DNA from: JBGQJN01 sp964423175
Lineage (GTDB): Bacteria; Patescibacteriota; Minisyncoccia; 2-02-FULL-40-12; IGHO2-01-FULL-4-A
Direction: 5' to 3'
Assembly (NCBI GenBank): GCA_964423175.1
Contig: CAYRDM010000008.1
Coordinates: forward strand, 1 to 22,941
Length of the DNA: 22,941 bases
The stretch's first letter is position 1. Each line of letters begins with the position of its first letter. The notes under the pieces are model-generated. The model saw nothing but the letters and a program-made list of their open reading frames with translations. It was not told the origin of the DNA and made no database searches. The position numbers were made by a program, and so were the translations under genes. Below, piece after piece: positions 6,752-15,121 of the stretch.

Positions 6752-8044
6752 ATGAATAAAACATCCAATAAGCCATACGACTCTTTTGTTTATTCCGACG
6801 GCTTGAGATTGCTTACTATTCCAATGGTTCATACTAAGAGCGTCACCGTTTTGGTTATGGTGGCAACAGGTTCTAGATATGAAACCAAGGAAATAAATGG
6901 CATCTCTCATTTTTTAGAACACATGATGTTCAAGGGAACAACCAAAAGGCCTGGTTATTTGGATATCTCACAGGAACTGGATTCTTTAGGCGCAGAATAT
7001 AATGCCTTTACTTCGAAGGAATATACCGGGTATTACGTTAAATGCGCAGCGGATAAGTTGGACGTTGCTTTAGATGTCATCTCTGATATTTTTCAGAACT
7101 CAAAGTTTGATGAAAAAGAAATGAACAAAGAGCGGGGTCCGATTAAAGAGGAAATAAATATGAACTTCGATGAGCCCTCGAGACATATTTGGGATTTGTT
7201 CGCCGAGGTTATGTACGGAGATCAACCATTGGGTTGGGATATAGCGGGCACCAAGGAAATAATTGACGGTATGCGTCATGCAGATTTGGTGGAATATTTT
7301 AATACTCACTATTTTGCGAAAAATACTGTCGTAACAGTTGCGGGCAATGTTGATGTTTCCGAGGTAAAAGAAAAAGTAAAAAAATATTTTAACAATATTA
7401 GAGAAAACACCAGACTGGAGCCAATCCCAGTTAAGATAGAACAAAAGGAACCCCAACTAAAAATAGAGTATAAAAAAACAGATCAGACACATGTTGCTAT
7501 CGGATTTCACGCCTATAGCCGGTTTGATCCTCGTTATGAAGCTTTGCAATTGTTAGCAATTATACTTGGCGGTGGAATGAGTTCTAGACTTTTTGTTGAG
7601 GTCAGGGAGAAGAGGGGGCTCGCCTATAGAATAAGAAGTGGCGCCAGTACTTACAATGAGACGGGTGATTTTATAACATATGTCGGTTTAAATAGCAGTA
7701 ATCTGTTGGAAGGAATCAAGGTTATATTAGAAGAACATAAGAAGTTAATAAAGGATTTAGTAACAGAACAGGAGTTAACCAGAGTGAAGGACCACATAAG
7801 GGGATCGTTTGTTATCGGTCTCGAGCAATCTGACGATTTGGCTTCTTTTTATGGAGAACAAGAACTTTTGGAGAACAAAATAGAAACACCAGAAGACAGG
7901 TTGAAAAAAATAACCGCAGTAACTCGGGAAGATATATTGAAAGTTGCACAAGATGTTTTCAGACCGGAAAAACTTAACGCTGTCATAATAGGCCCTCTTG
8001 AGGGGGATAACTCAGGGATTAAAGAAATCCTAAATAAGTGGTAA
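6752..8044 (+). CDS. M16 family zinc metallopeptidase (PqqL/MPP-beta-like)
   Basis: A 430-residue protein of the M16B insulinase/processing-peptidase family. The inverted zinc motif HFLEH (residues 53-57) and the third ligand Glu in EEINM (residue 134, 76 residues after the second His) are intact, so the enzyme should be active rather than an MPP-alpha-like partner. The second half-domain carries the family pattern GGGMSSRLFVEVREKRGLAY. Only one M16 gene is present here; bacterial single-chain M16B enzymes often act as homodimers. No signal peptide or transmembrane helix is seen, so a cytoplasmic location is likely. ATG 6752 is the first in-frame start after a stop at 6746-6748, and no Shine-Dalgarno is visible, so initiation may be near-leaderless. 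It follows a terminator and should have its own promoter, which I cannot place convincingly. Confidence 0.92.
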   Translation: MNKTSNKPYDSFVYSDGLRLLTIPMVHTKSVTVLVMVATGSRYETKEINGISHFLEHMMFKGTTKRPGYLDISQELDSLGAEYNAFTSKEYTGYYVKCAADKLDVALDVISDIFQNSKFDEKEMNKERGPIKEEINMNFDEPSRHIWDLFAEVMYGDQPLGWDIAGTKEIIDGMRHADLVEYFNTHYFAKNTVVTVAGNVDVSEVKEKVKKYFNNIRENTRLEPIPVKIEQKEPQLKIEYKKTDQTHVAIGFHAYSRFDPRYEALQLLAIILGGGMSSRLFVEVREKRGLAYRIRSGASTYNETGDFITYVGLNSSNLLEGIKVILEEHKKLIKDLVTEQELTRVKDHIRGSFVIGLEQSDDLASFYGEQELLENKIETPEDRLKKITAVTREDILKVAQDVFRPEKLNAVIIGPLEGDNSGIKEILNKW

Positions 8045-8075
8045 AATAAGTTAATTATATAGAAATAAAAAACTC

Positions 8076-9128
8076 TTGAGCGAACACCAAACTATAGATA
8101 TTCATACGTCAGCAATACTAAAGGTGATTTTTATCATCCTCGCTTTGTTCTTCCTTTATTTAGTTAAGGACGTGATTATAATTTTATTTTTGGCGATTAT
8201 AATCGCCTCAGCTGTTGGACCTTTTGCTAATTGGCTTGAAGAGAAAAAGATACCTCGTTTGTTGGGTGTATTGCTTTTGTACCTAGCATTTTTCGGACTT
8301 ATAATTTTCTTCTTCTCTCTCATAGTGCCTTTTTTGGCCTCAGAGTTAGGCCAACTTACCCAAGCATTACCGAAGTTTGTTTCTAGTCTTTCCGGCGCAT
8401 TGGATAAAGCCCAGCAAACAACCTCAAGCAGATATTTTGATTTCTTTAGTGAGATACAGAATCTGTTGGATAGCTTTTCCCAATTTTTACAAGTTTATTC
8501 TCAGTCAGCCTTTAACTTAATTATAAATATCTTTGGAGGAGTTGTATCATTTTTTGCGATTATAGTAATATCTTTTTATTTGTCTGTTATGAGAAGGGGT
8601 ATTATAGGTTTTTTGAGTTCAATTTTACCCGAGAAATATGAAGAATATGTTGTCAGTTTGTGGAAGAGGGCAGAATATAAAGTCGGGCGTTGGTTACAGG
8701 GCCAGTTATTGATGGCATTGTCTGTCGGTTTGATCGTTTTTGTCGGACTCTCGTTGTTGCATGTAAAATACGCTCTCTTGCTCGGTGTATTGGCAATGGT
8801 TTTAGAAATCGTTCCGGTTGTCGGGCCGGTTATATCGGCGATACCGGGAGTTATATTCGCTTTTTTGCAGTCTCCAGCTATGGGAGTTTGGATACTTGTT
8901 TTTTATGTTGTTGTTCAGCAAATCGAGAGTCAAATATTCGCTCCGTTGATATTGGGCAAAACTTTGGGTCTTAATCCGGTTACTGTAATAGTCTCGTTAC
9001 TTATTGGAGGTAAAATTGCTGGCTTATTGGGCATACTGTTATCCGTTCCGGTGGCTGTAGTAATTGTTGAGATTTTGGATGATGTAGCTAGGCACAAAGA
9101 GAACCGAAAAACTGTTGTGATAGAATAA
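8076..9128 (+). CDS. AI-2E family transporter (PerM/YdiK-like permease)
   Basis: A 350-residue integral membrane protein with about seven to eight helices in the AI-2E layout. Two N-terminal hydrophobic segments (about 14-45) and a third near 62-86 are followed by a soluble amphipathic stretch (about 90-150). Paired helices follow, including the conserved region GRWLQGQLLMALSVG and LEIVPVVGPVISAIPG. The signature near the end, QQIESQIFAPLILGKTLGL then NPVTVIVSLLIGG, is diagnostic of the family. Members have been linked to autoinducer-2 export, Na+/H+ antiport or other small-molecule export, so the substrate cannot be named. TTG 8076 is taken as the start because no ATG lies at a suitable place; no clear Shine-Dalgarno is seen. 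It sits 31 nt after the M16 gene and probably shares its transcript. Confidence 0.9.
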   Translation: MSEHQTIDIHTSAILKVIFIILALFFLYLVKDVIIILFLAIIIASAVGPFANWLEEKKIPRLLGVLLLYLAFFGLIIFFFSLIVPFLASELGQLTQALPKFVSSLSGALDKAQQTTSSRYFDFFSEIQNLLDSFSQFLQVYSQSAFNLIINIFGGVVSFFAIIVISFYLSVMRRGIIGFLSSILPEKYEEYVVSLWKRAEYKVGRWLQGQLLMALSVGLIVFVGLSLLHVKYALLLGVLAMVLEIVPVVGPVISAIPGVIFAFLQSPAMGVWILVFYVVVQQIESQIFAPLILGKTLGLNPVTVIVSLLIGGKIAGLLGILLSVPVAVVIVEILDDVARHKENRKTVVIE

Positions 9129-9137
9129 AAAATAAAT

Positions 9138-9464
9138 ATGTTTGAAAAAATTTTCAAATTCAGCAGAAAGGAAAAAGACCTTAGAAGTAGGGTTGTTAGC
9201 GCTTTGAGAGAGTCTCGTAAAGATGGTCTCCTGGGCCCTGAAGCAAAAGGGCTTTTAGAGCAGTGGCTTATAGAGGAAGAGAGTAGGGTTCCAAATACAC
9301 CCGAGGGTTCAATAGGCCTTAACTTGAAAAGGGCCAAGCTTTATAAAGACGCGGGTTATTTGGAGGAGGCTCTTGAAAACGCTCTTGCTGCCGAAGAGCA
9401 AGCGAGATATTTAGATAATCCGAACATAGATAGGGCGGTTAAAGCCATGGTTAGTGCGCTGTAG
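9138..9464 (+). CDS. Small TPR-like helical protein
   Basis: A 108-residue soluble protein beginning 9 nt after the AI-2E transporter gene, so it is probably the last gene of that operon. The first 20 residues are very basic (MFEKIFKFSRKEKDLRSR). The segment from about residue 66 (RAKLYKDAGYLEEALENAL) has the A-x-x-Y-x-x-x-G-x-x-x-E-A spacing of one tetratricopeptide repeat, and the next helix continues it. I do not recognise a named family. A single TPR-like helical pair suggests a protein-protein contact role, but that is inference. No membrane segment or signal peptide is seen. Confidence 0.62.
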   Translation: MFEKIFKFSRKEKDLRSRVVSALRESRKDGLLGPEAKGLLEQWLIEEESRVPNTPEGSIGLNLKRAKLYKDAGYLEEALENALAAEEQARYLDNPNIDRAVKAMVSAL

Positions 9465-9505
9465 TAGTTTTACTAGATTTTATCACTTTTTTGGTGTAAT
9501 ATTAG

Positions 9506-9536
9506 AACAGTCCTTATGTAAAATGGGACTGTTTTT
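9506..9536 (+). terminator. Hairpin with T run between the TPR-like gene and metG
   Basis: The arms AACAGTCC (9506-9513) and GGACTGTT (9526-9533) form an 8-bp stem with a 12-nt loop, followed by TTTTT. It is a good terminator for the upstream operon. It ends only 20 nt before the metG ATG, so an attenuator in a metG leader is an alternative reading. Confidence 0.72.
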
Positions 9537-9556
9537 AAATCTTACGATTTAAATAT

Positions 9557-11044
9557 ATGCCAAAGAAGTTTTATATAACAACAGCCATTCCTTATCCAAA
9601 TGGGCAACCCCACATAGGTTTTGGTTTGGAGATTATTCAGGCGGATGTCCTTGCCCGTTATCATAGAATTTTGGGTGATGATGTTTGGTTTTTAACCGGT
9701 GTTGATGAGCACGGCTTAAAGGTTTATAGAACGGCAAAAGAAGAAGGAATAAGTTTTCAAGAATATGTTGATAGAAATTCAGCTGGTTTTGCCAAGCTGA
9801 AAGAAACATTAGATATCTCATATGATGACTTTATTAGGACCACTGATAAGGTTAGGCATTGGCCAGGAGCTCAAAAACTTTGGCAGGCCACTTCTGAGGA
9901 TATTTATACAAAAGAGTATGAGGGTTTGTATTGTGTCGGTTGCGAGGCCTTTATAAATAAAAAAGATCTCATAAATGGAGAATGTTCTGAACACCACACG
10001 ACTCCAGAGGTGGTAAAGGAAAAAAATTATTTTTTCAAACTTACAAAATACAAGAAAGAAATCAGCCGGCTCATATCATCAGGAGAGTTAAAGATTGTGC
10101 CAGAAAATAGAACAACCGAGGTTTTAAATATTCTCAAAGATGCAGAAGATTTTAGCGTTTCAAGACCTGTGGAAAAAATAAGCTGGGGTATTCCGGTTAC
10201 TGGAGATCAGACTCAAGTGCAATATGTTTGGTTTGATGCTTTGGCCAATTATATTACTGCTATTGGATATGCAGACGATAGCTCTGATTTCAAAAAACTT
10301 TGGCCAGCGGATGCCCATCTAATTGGCAAGGGCATTCTTAGGTTCCACGCTATATATTGGCCGGCAATGCTTTTATCTGCTGGGTTGGCGTTACCCAAGG
10401 CTATCTATATTCACGGTTATGTTTCTATAGATGGTGAAAAAATAAGCAAATCCTTGGGCAATGTTATTTCTCCAAGTGATGTCTCATCAAAATACGGGAT
10501 AGATCCTTTGAGATATTATCTTCTAAGAGAGATACCCTCATCTGAGGACGGAGATTTTTCTTATAAGAAACTCGAGGATAGATATAACGGTGACTTAGCG
10601 AATAACCTCGGTAATTTAATTAGTAGAGTCGCCAAACTCATAGAAACTAAGTTAGAAGGAGAACTCAATTTTGAGGAAAAGTTTTTGGATAAAGACTTAG
10701 AAAATAAGTTCGAAGGTATAGAAAAAGATTATCACAAGCTTATTGGCGAGTTTAAGCTTCATGAGGCCATAACAAAAGTTTGGGAGATTTTTACTTTTGC
10801 TAATTCATATATTGATGAGAAAAAACCCTGGGCCGATGTTGTTGATCACCCAGATCACTTTCTTAAAACTATAACCAGTCTGTTTTATTTGATATTAAAA
10901 TCTGCTGTGTTGCTTAAACCTTTTCTTCCCGGAACGGCTGATAAGATTTTGAACACATTCGGCGGGGCGGAATACTATAAATCACCTGTTGGCCGTAAAT
11001 TCATTGTTACTAGGGCCGAAGTATTGTTTCCAAGATTAAAATGA
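9557..11044 (+). CDS. metG: Methionine--tRNA ligase
   Basis: A 495-residue class I synthetase that charges initiator and elongator tRNA-Met. The HIGH-type signature is HIGF at residues 19-22 within TTAIPYPNGQPHIGFG. The KMSKS loop is KISKS near residue 295 (DGEKISKSLGN). The connective-peptide zinc knuckle is of the single type, CVGCEAFINKKDLINGECSEH, giving C-x2-C...C-x2-H. WFDALANYITAIGY and GKGILRFHAIYWPAML are further MetRS blocks. The anticodon-binding helical domain is complete and ends with PFLPGTADKILNTFGG. The fused C-terminal EMAP/Trbp-like tRNA-binding domain of E. coli MetRS is absent. The stop overlaps the TatD start in ATGA. Confidence 0.97.
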   Translation: MPKKFYITTAIPYPNGQPHIGFGLEIIQADVLARYHRILGDDVWFLTGVDEHGLKVYRTAKEEGISFQEYVDRNSAGFAKLKETLDISYDDFIRTTDKVRHWPGAQKLWQATSEDIYTKEYEGLYCVGCEAFINKKDLINGECSEHHTTPEVVKEKNYFFKLTKYKKEISRLISSGELKIVPENRTTEVLNILKDAEDFSVSRPVEKISWGIPVTGDQTQVQYVWFDALANYITAIGYADDSSDFKKLWPADAHLIGKGILRFHAIYWPAMLLSAGLALPKAIYIHGYVSIDGEKISKSLGNVISPSDVSSKYGIDPLRYYLLREIPSSEDGDFSYKKLEDRYNGDLANNLGNLISRVAKLIETKLEGELNFEEKFLDKDLENKFEGIEKDYHKLIGEFKLHEAITKVWEIFTFANSYIDEKKPWADVVDHPDHFLKTITSLFYLILKSAVLLKPFLPGTADKILNTFGGAEYYKSPVGRKFIVTRAEVLFPRLK

Positions 11045-11823
11045 ATATCATAGACTCGCATTGTCACCCACAGTCAGAGCAGTACGATTCAGATAGAGAA
11101 GAATTGATAAAACGAACTCTTGATGGGGGAGTGCGGATGATTTGCGTTGGTACTGATTTGGAGATGTCAGAAAAGGCAATTGAGTTAGCACAAAAGTATG
11201 ATGGTATTTGGGCAACAGTTGGGCTGCATCCAAATGACAATTTGAACGAAAATTTTGATGGAGTGGTTTATGGTAAATTATTAAAACACGACAAGGTTGT
11301 TGCTATGGGGGAAATTGGGCTGGATTATTATAGAACTGCCGAAATAGAAGACCAGAAAACCCAAAAAGATAGGTTTGTCAGACAGCTAGATTTAGCAAAG
11401 GAATTATCTAAGCCACTTGTCTTGCATTGCCGTGATTCAAAAGCCGGTAGTACCGGCAAGGCATATCCTCAAATGGCTGATATTCTCAGGAATGGTTATG
11501 CAGAAAATGGCGGCGTGGTGCACTCATATACCGGCAGTTTGGAAGAAGCCAAGGAGTTCCTCAATCTAGGTTTGTATCTCGGTTTTAACGGAATCGTGAC
11601 TTTTGCAAAACAATATGATGAAATAGTTAGGTACACTCCGCTTGACCGGATACTTCTAGAAACCGACTCTCCGTATCTAACGCCACAGCCATATCGTGGT
11701 AAACGCAATGAACCCGCTTATGTATTAGAGGTTGCCAAAAAATTAGCGGAAATTAAGGGGATTAAAATTGAGGAGGTAGCCAGACAGACAGAAGAAAATA
11801 CCATAAAATTATTTTCCTTGTGA
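11041..11823 (+). CDS. TatD family metal-dependent hydrolase (DNase)
   Basis: A 260-residue amidohydrolase-fold nuclease. The metal ligands line up with TatD: HCH at residues 7-9 (DSHCHP), Glu near 91 in GEIGLDYYR, His near 129 in LVLHCRDS, His near 161 in VHSYTG, and Asp near 208 in LETDSPYLTPQPYRGKRNEP. The usual HCFSG box is HSYTG here, a conservative variant. TatD enzymes are cytoplasmic 3'-5' exonucleases/DNases. The metG-tatD pairing with a 4-nt ATGA overlap is the classic arrangement in many bacteria, supporting both calls and a shared transcript. The stop TGA is followed 3 nt later by the next gene. Confidence 0.93.
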   Translation: MNIIDSHCHPQSEQYDSDREELIKRTLDGGVRMICVGTDLEMSEKAIELAQKYDGIWATVGLHPNDNLNENFDGVVYGKLLKHDKVVAMGEIGLDYYRTAEIEDQKTQKDRFVRQLDLAKELSKPLVLHCRDSKAGSTGKAYPQMADILRNGYAENGGVVHSYTGSLEEAKEFLNLGLYLGFNGIVTFAKQYDEIVRYTPLDRILLETDSPYLTPQPYRGKRNEPAYVLEVAKKLAEIKGIKIEEVARQTEENTIKLFSL

Positions 11824-11826
11824 TAT

Positions 11827-12465
11827 ATGATTTCGGAAAACAAAAAATCAGGTGGTCTTGCAACGAAAGAGGCTCGCAGTAAGAAACTTGCGTATACTCC
11901 TGAATTCCGGGCTGAGTTATTTGCAAATCCGGGGGTAATAAAAACTTTTTTGGAATTAGAAAAAAGGATGCTTCATGAAAGAAAAAAGACACTAACGAAT
12001 GTAGAGATGACCTTGGAGGATGTTAAAAAGGGTGAGACAGCCTCGGCTGATTATTATAAAGTCAGCATAGGCGGGAGATACTATTTTGTTAAAAAGGTTT
12101 ATCAATATTTTAAAGGCGGTGGTTTTGGAGAGATCATGAGTGCCAAGACCGCGACAGATATACTAAAGCAAAATAATATAGATTGGGCAGAGGTGGTGGA
12201 TTTTAAATTGGGTTATGAGAAAGATGGAATCAGGTATTTTGTTTCTGTTTGGGACGAGCGTTTAAAAACAGAGCTGGTAGAGTATATAGGACAAATGGAT
12301 CAAACAAATCCAGAAGAGGCCGCAAGGCTTAGGACAAGATATGATTTGCTGCAGAAGGCGTTGTCAGATTTTTGGGATCTATACGCTACGAATATGTCTT
12401 ATGATCCAGTTTCGGATAAAATTATACTTTATGATCTTTATGAACGAAAATATTTGAAAAAATAA
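11827..12465 (+). CDS. Kinase-like fold protein, unknown substrate
   Basis: A 212-residue protein lying between tatD and leuS (3 nt gap, 1 nt overlap). I do not recognise a named family, but the C-terminal 130 residues read like a minimal protein-kinase/aminoglycoside-phosphotransferase fold. A strand with GGRYYFVKKVY (residues 82-92) could hold the ATP-binding Lys (K89 or K90), and E102 in GFGEIM could be the helix-C Glu. Residues 184-189 (DLYATN) resemble the D-x-x-x-x-N catalytic loop. IILYDLYE (199-206) places D203 where the DFG Asp would be. The N-terminal 60 residues are helical and very basic. The start ATG 11827 has no clear Shine-Dalgarno. Existence of the gene is well supported by its packing; the kinase reading is an inference from motif order and spacing. 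Confidence 0.6.
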   Translation: MISENKKSGGLATKEARSKKLAYTPEFRAELFANPGVIKTFLELEKRMLHERKKTLTNVEMTLEDVKKGETASADYYKVSIGGRYYFVKKVYQYFKGGGFGEIMSAKTATDILKQNNIDWAEVVDFKLGYEKDGIRYFVSVWDERLKTELVEYIGQMDQTNPEEAARLRTRYDLLQKALSDFWDLYATNMSYDPVSDKIILYDLYERKYLKK

Positions 12466-14885
12466 TGAAATATACTCCATCAAAAATAGAAAAGAAGTGG
12501 CAGAAATATTGGGAAACGAAGAAACTTTATGTTACTCCTGACAGAGAAAAAGAGAAAGAAAATTTCTATTTTTTGGTTGAGTTCCCATATCCCTCCGGGA
12601 ATCTTCATATAGGGCACTGGTATGCTTTTTCCGTGCCTGATATAGCAGTACGCTATTGGCGCATGAGGGGTAAGAACGTGCTCTATCCGATTGGTTTTGA
12701 CGCGTTTGGATTGCCCGCTGAGAACGCCGCCATCAAAAACGATCTGCAGCCAAGTGATTGGACCAAGAAGAATATAGACTACATGAGCAAGCAATTAAAG
12801 AGCATGGGTGCTGCTTTTGATTGGACAAGGGTGGTTTCAACAATAGACCCGGAATATTATAAATGGACGCAATGGATTTTTCTTCAATTTTATAAGAAGG
12901 GCTTGGCTTATCGTGCCAAGACTCTAGTTAATTGGTGTCCCAAAGACAAGACAGTGCTGGCAAATGAGCAAGTTGTAAATGGTTGTTGCGACCGTTGTGG
13001 TAGCGAAGTTATACAAAAAGAACTTTCGCAGTGGATGTATAAGATCACCGATTATGCTGATCGTCTTATCGCTGGTCTGGATGATGTAGACTGGCCAGAA
13101 GTCACCAAAACTGCGCAGCGTAATTGGATAGGTCGTTCAAGCGGTGCTGAGATAGATTTCTTACTTCCTAATTCAAAAGAAACGATTAAAGTTTTTACAA
13201 CGAGAGCAGATACGCTTTTTGGTGCGACTTATGTTGTGCTTGCACCAGAGCATACTTTGGTGACCAAAATTACAAAAGATACTCACCTTGATCAAGTTTC
13301 TAAATATATTGAGTCTGTTAAGAAGAAGACAGAATTAGAGCGCACTAGTTTAGAAAAAGAAAAAACCGGTGTATTTACCGGCACTTATGCAGTTAATCCG
13401 ATTAATAATGAGAAGTTGCCAATTTGGATCGCAGATTATGTCGTTGGTTGGTATGGAACTGGGGCGGTTATGGCAGTACCTGCTCATGATGAAAGAGATT
13501 TCGCATTTGCAAAGAAGTACGGTATATCACCAAGGTTTGTTTTAAAAGAGAACAAAAATTCAGATGAGCCAGAGGAGAAAGGTCTTACAAGGTGTTTTAG
13601 CGGAGAAGGGTTTTTATATAATTCTGGAAAATTTGATGGTTTACACTCCAGGCAAGCCAGGGAAGAGATAGTAACAGAATTAGAAAAAAATAAACTGGCG
13701 CATACAAAAATAAATTACAAACTCCATGATTGGGTAATATCCCGCCAGCGTTATTGGGGCGTGCCGATACCTATGGTGCATTGTTCAAGTTGTGGCTATC
13801 AGCCGATTCCAGAAAAAGACTTGCCAGTTAAGTTGCCTAAACTCGAGGATTATAAACCATCATCTGACGGGCGTTCACCGTTGGCGAAGGCAGGGGCGTG
13901 GCTAAAAATTAAATGCCCCAACTGCAATAAGGTGGGGGAGAGGGAAACGGACACAATGGATACTTTCGTTGATTCTTCTTGGTATTTCTTGCGTTATACA
14001 GATCCAAAAAATAAAAAAATTTTTGCAAGCAAGGAAAAGATGAAAGAATGGCTGCCAGTCGATTTGTATTCTGGCGGAGCGGAACATAACACGATGCATT
14101 TGCTTTATTCTAGATTTTTCACAAAAGCGATGTATGACATCGGATTACTGGATTTCGAGGAACCTTTTAGTGTTCGCAAGAACCATGGAGTAATTTTGGG
14201 GCCTGATAGCCAAAAAATGTCCAAATCTAGAGGCAATGTTATCGATCCGGATGATTTGGTAAAAGAATTTGGTGCGGATTCCATAAGAATGTATTTGGCA
14301 TTTATGGGGCCTTATGAGCAGGGTGGCCCATGGAGTCCCGGCGGGATAGTAGGTATTTCTAGATTTTTGAATAGAGTCTGGAGCCTGTTTTATAGGACAG
14401 AGGAAAAGAAAATGAAGTTTCCTGAGGAAAAATTGAAGGTACTGCACCGTGCGATTAAAAAAATAGGCGAAGACATATCCGTTTTAAAATTTAATACTGG
14501 CGTCAGCGAATTGATGAAACTTTTGAATGAAATTGAACCGTTCCATTTAGCAAAAGATGAACAGGAAATTTTGCTCAGGTTGTTGGCCCCATTCGCACCT
14601 CACATGAGTGAAGAGATTTGGCAGAATAAGCTGGGCCACAAAAAATCTATTCACATTGAAAAATGGCCAGAGTATGACGAACAACTTATCGCGGAAGATA
14701 TTGTCAGCATGGTGGTTCAAATTAATGGAAGGACAAGGACTGTTTTGAGTTTGCCTGCTGGTATGGAAGAGGAGGAGGTTCGCAGGGCCATTTTGTCGGA
14801 CCCGAAGGTTAAGAGTTATATAGGAGATGCTAAAATAAAAAATTTATTTTTTGTTAAAAATAGACTTATCAATTTGATAGTATAA
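12465..14885 (+). CDS. leuS: Leucine--tRNA ligase
   Basis: An 806-residue class I synthetase of the bacterial LeuRS type. HIGH is exact (HIGH near residues 47-50, in SGNLHIGHWYAF) and KMSKS is exact near 583-587 (SQKMSKSRGNVIDPDD). The zinc-binding loops CPKDKTVLANEQV/CCDRCG and CSSCGYQPI are present. The CP1 editing domain is intact: the Thr-rich-region equivalent is FTTRADTLFGATYVV, and the discriminator Asp lies in VPAHDERDFAFA. Hence it should hydrolyse mischarged Ile/norvaline-tRNA. The anticodon-binding domain contains LLAPFAPHMSEEIW, and the C-terminal domain ends with VVQINGRTRTVLSLPAG. Its start overlaps the kinase-like gene by 1 nt. It is the last gene of the metG-tatD-kinase-like-leuS run. 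Confidence 0.97.
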   Translation: MKYTPSKIEKKWQKYWETKKLYVTPDREKEKENFYFLVEFPYPSGNLHIGHWYAFSVPDIAVRYWRMRGKNVLYPIGFDAFGLPAENAAIKNDLQPSDWTKKNIDYMSKQLKSMGAAFDWTRVVSTIDPEYYKWTQWIFLQFYKKGLAYRAKTLVNWCPKDKTVLANEQVVNGCCDRCGSEVIQKELSQWMYKITDYADRLIAGLDDVDWPEVTKTAQRNWIGRSSGAEIDFLLPNSKETIKVFTTRADTLFGATYVVLAPEHTLVTKITKDTHLDQVSKYIESVKKKTELERTSLEKEKTGVFTGTYAVNPINNEKLPIWIADYVVGWYGTGAVMAVPAHDERDFAFAKKYGISPRFVLKENKNSDEPEEKGLTRCFSGEGFLYNSGKFDGLHSRQAREEIVTELEKNKLAHTKINYKLHDWVISRQRYWGVPIPMVHCSSCGYQPIPEKDLPVKLPKLEDYKPSSDGRSPLAKAGAWLKIKCPNCNKVGERETDTMDTFVDSSWYFLRYTDPKNKKIFASKEKMKEWLPVDLYSGGAEHNTMHLLYSRFFTKAMYDIGLLDFEEPFSVRKNHGVILGPDSQKMSKSRGNVIDPDDLVKEFGADSIRMYLAFMGPYEQGGPWSPGGIVGISRFLNRVWSLFYRTEEKKMKFPEEKLKVLHRAIKKIGEDISVLKFNTGVSELMKLLNEIEPFHLAKDEQEILLRLLAPFAPHMSEEIWQNKLGHKKSIHIEKWPEYDEQLIAEDIVSMVVQINGRTRTVLSLPAGMEEEEVRRAILSDPKVKSYIGDAKIKNLFFVKNRLINLIV

Positions 14886-14887
14886 AA

Positions 14888-14916
14888 AAGATGCATAGCC
14901 AGAGGCCATGCATCTT
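14888..14916 (+). terminator. Strong hairpin just after leuS, atypical terminator
   Basis: AAGATGCAT (14888-14896) pairs with ATGCATCTT (14908-14916), and an inner GCC/GGC adds 3 bp across an A-C mismatch with an AGA loop. It begins 3 nt after the leuS stop. It lacks a following T run on the + strand (TCGGGTGTTTATAG), so it may end transcription weakly or protect the mRNA 3' end. A T run exists only if read on the - strand, where there is no gene. Confidence 0.5.
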
Positions 14917-14944
14917 CGGGTGTTTATAGTCTAAATATTTTGTA

Positions 14945-15064
14945 ACCTCTGAGTTTTATCTCGGAGGTCCACGCTTGTGAATTATTTGTATAACCATTGC
15001 AAGTTAAGACGATTGTTTTGTGATTGGGTTGCGGTGCAACCCGGAGCCTTGCATAACCGTCTTA
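14945..15064 (+). other. Candidate structured RNA upstream of the ECF sigma gene
   Basis: This stretch has no convincing gene but is full of complementary segments. Hairpin A: ACCTCTGAG (14945-14953)/CTCGGAGGT (14960-14968). Hairpin B: GGGTTGC (15026-15032)/GCAACCC (15036-15042) with a 3-nt GGT loop. Around hairpin B two longer-range helices cross: TGCAAG (14998-15003) with CTTGCA (15048-15053), and TAAGACG (15005-15011) with CGTCTTA (15058-15064). Their order makes a pseudoknot if both form. I do not recognise a known riboswitch, SRP RNA, 6S RNA or ribozyme core. It could be a leader of the sigma operon or a separate small RNA; strand is assumed from the neighbours. Confidence 0.42.
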
Positions 15065-15121
15065 TTATTTAGAAAAACGGCCAGGTGTTGTATTCAGATT
15101 TACGGCCTCGATATTAAATAA

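Noticed and set aside
6722..7456. Minus-strand open frames opposite the M16 gene
   Set aside because: They have no family resemblance or start signals and lie opposite a strongly conserved gene; they are shadows.
14945..15064. Known RNA classes (SRP RNA, 6S RNA, tmRNA, RNase P, T-box)
   Set aside because: None of their conserved cores (for example the SRP GGAAG-type apical loop or the RNase P P4 motifs) is visible.
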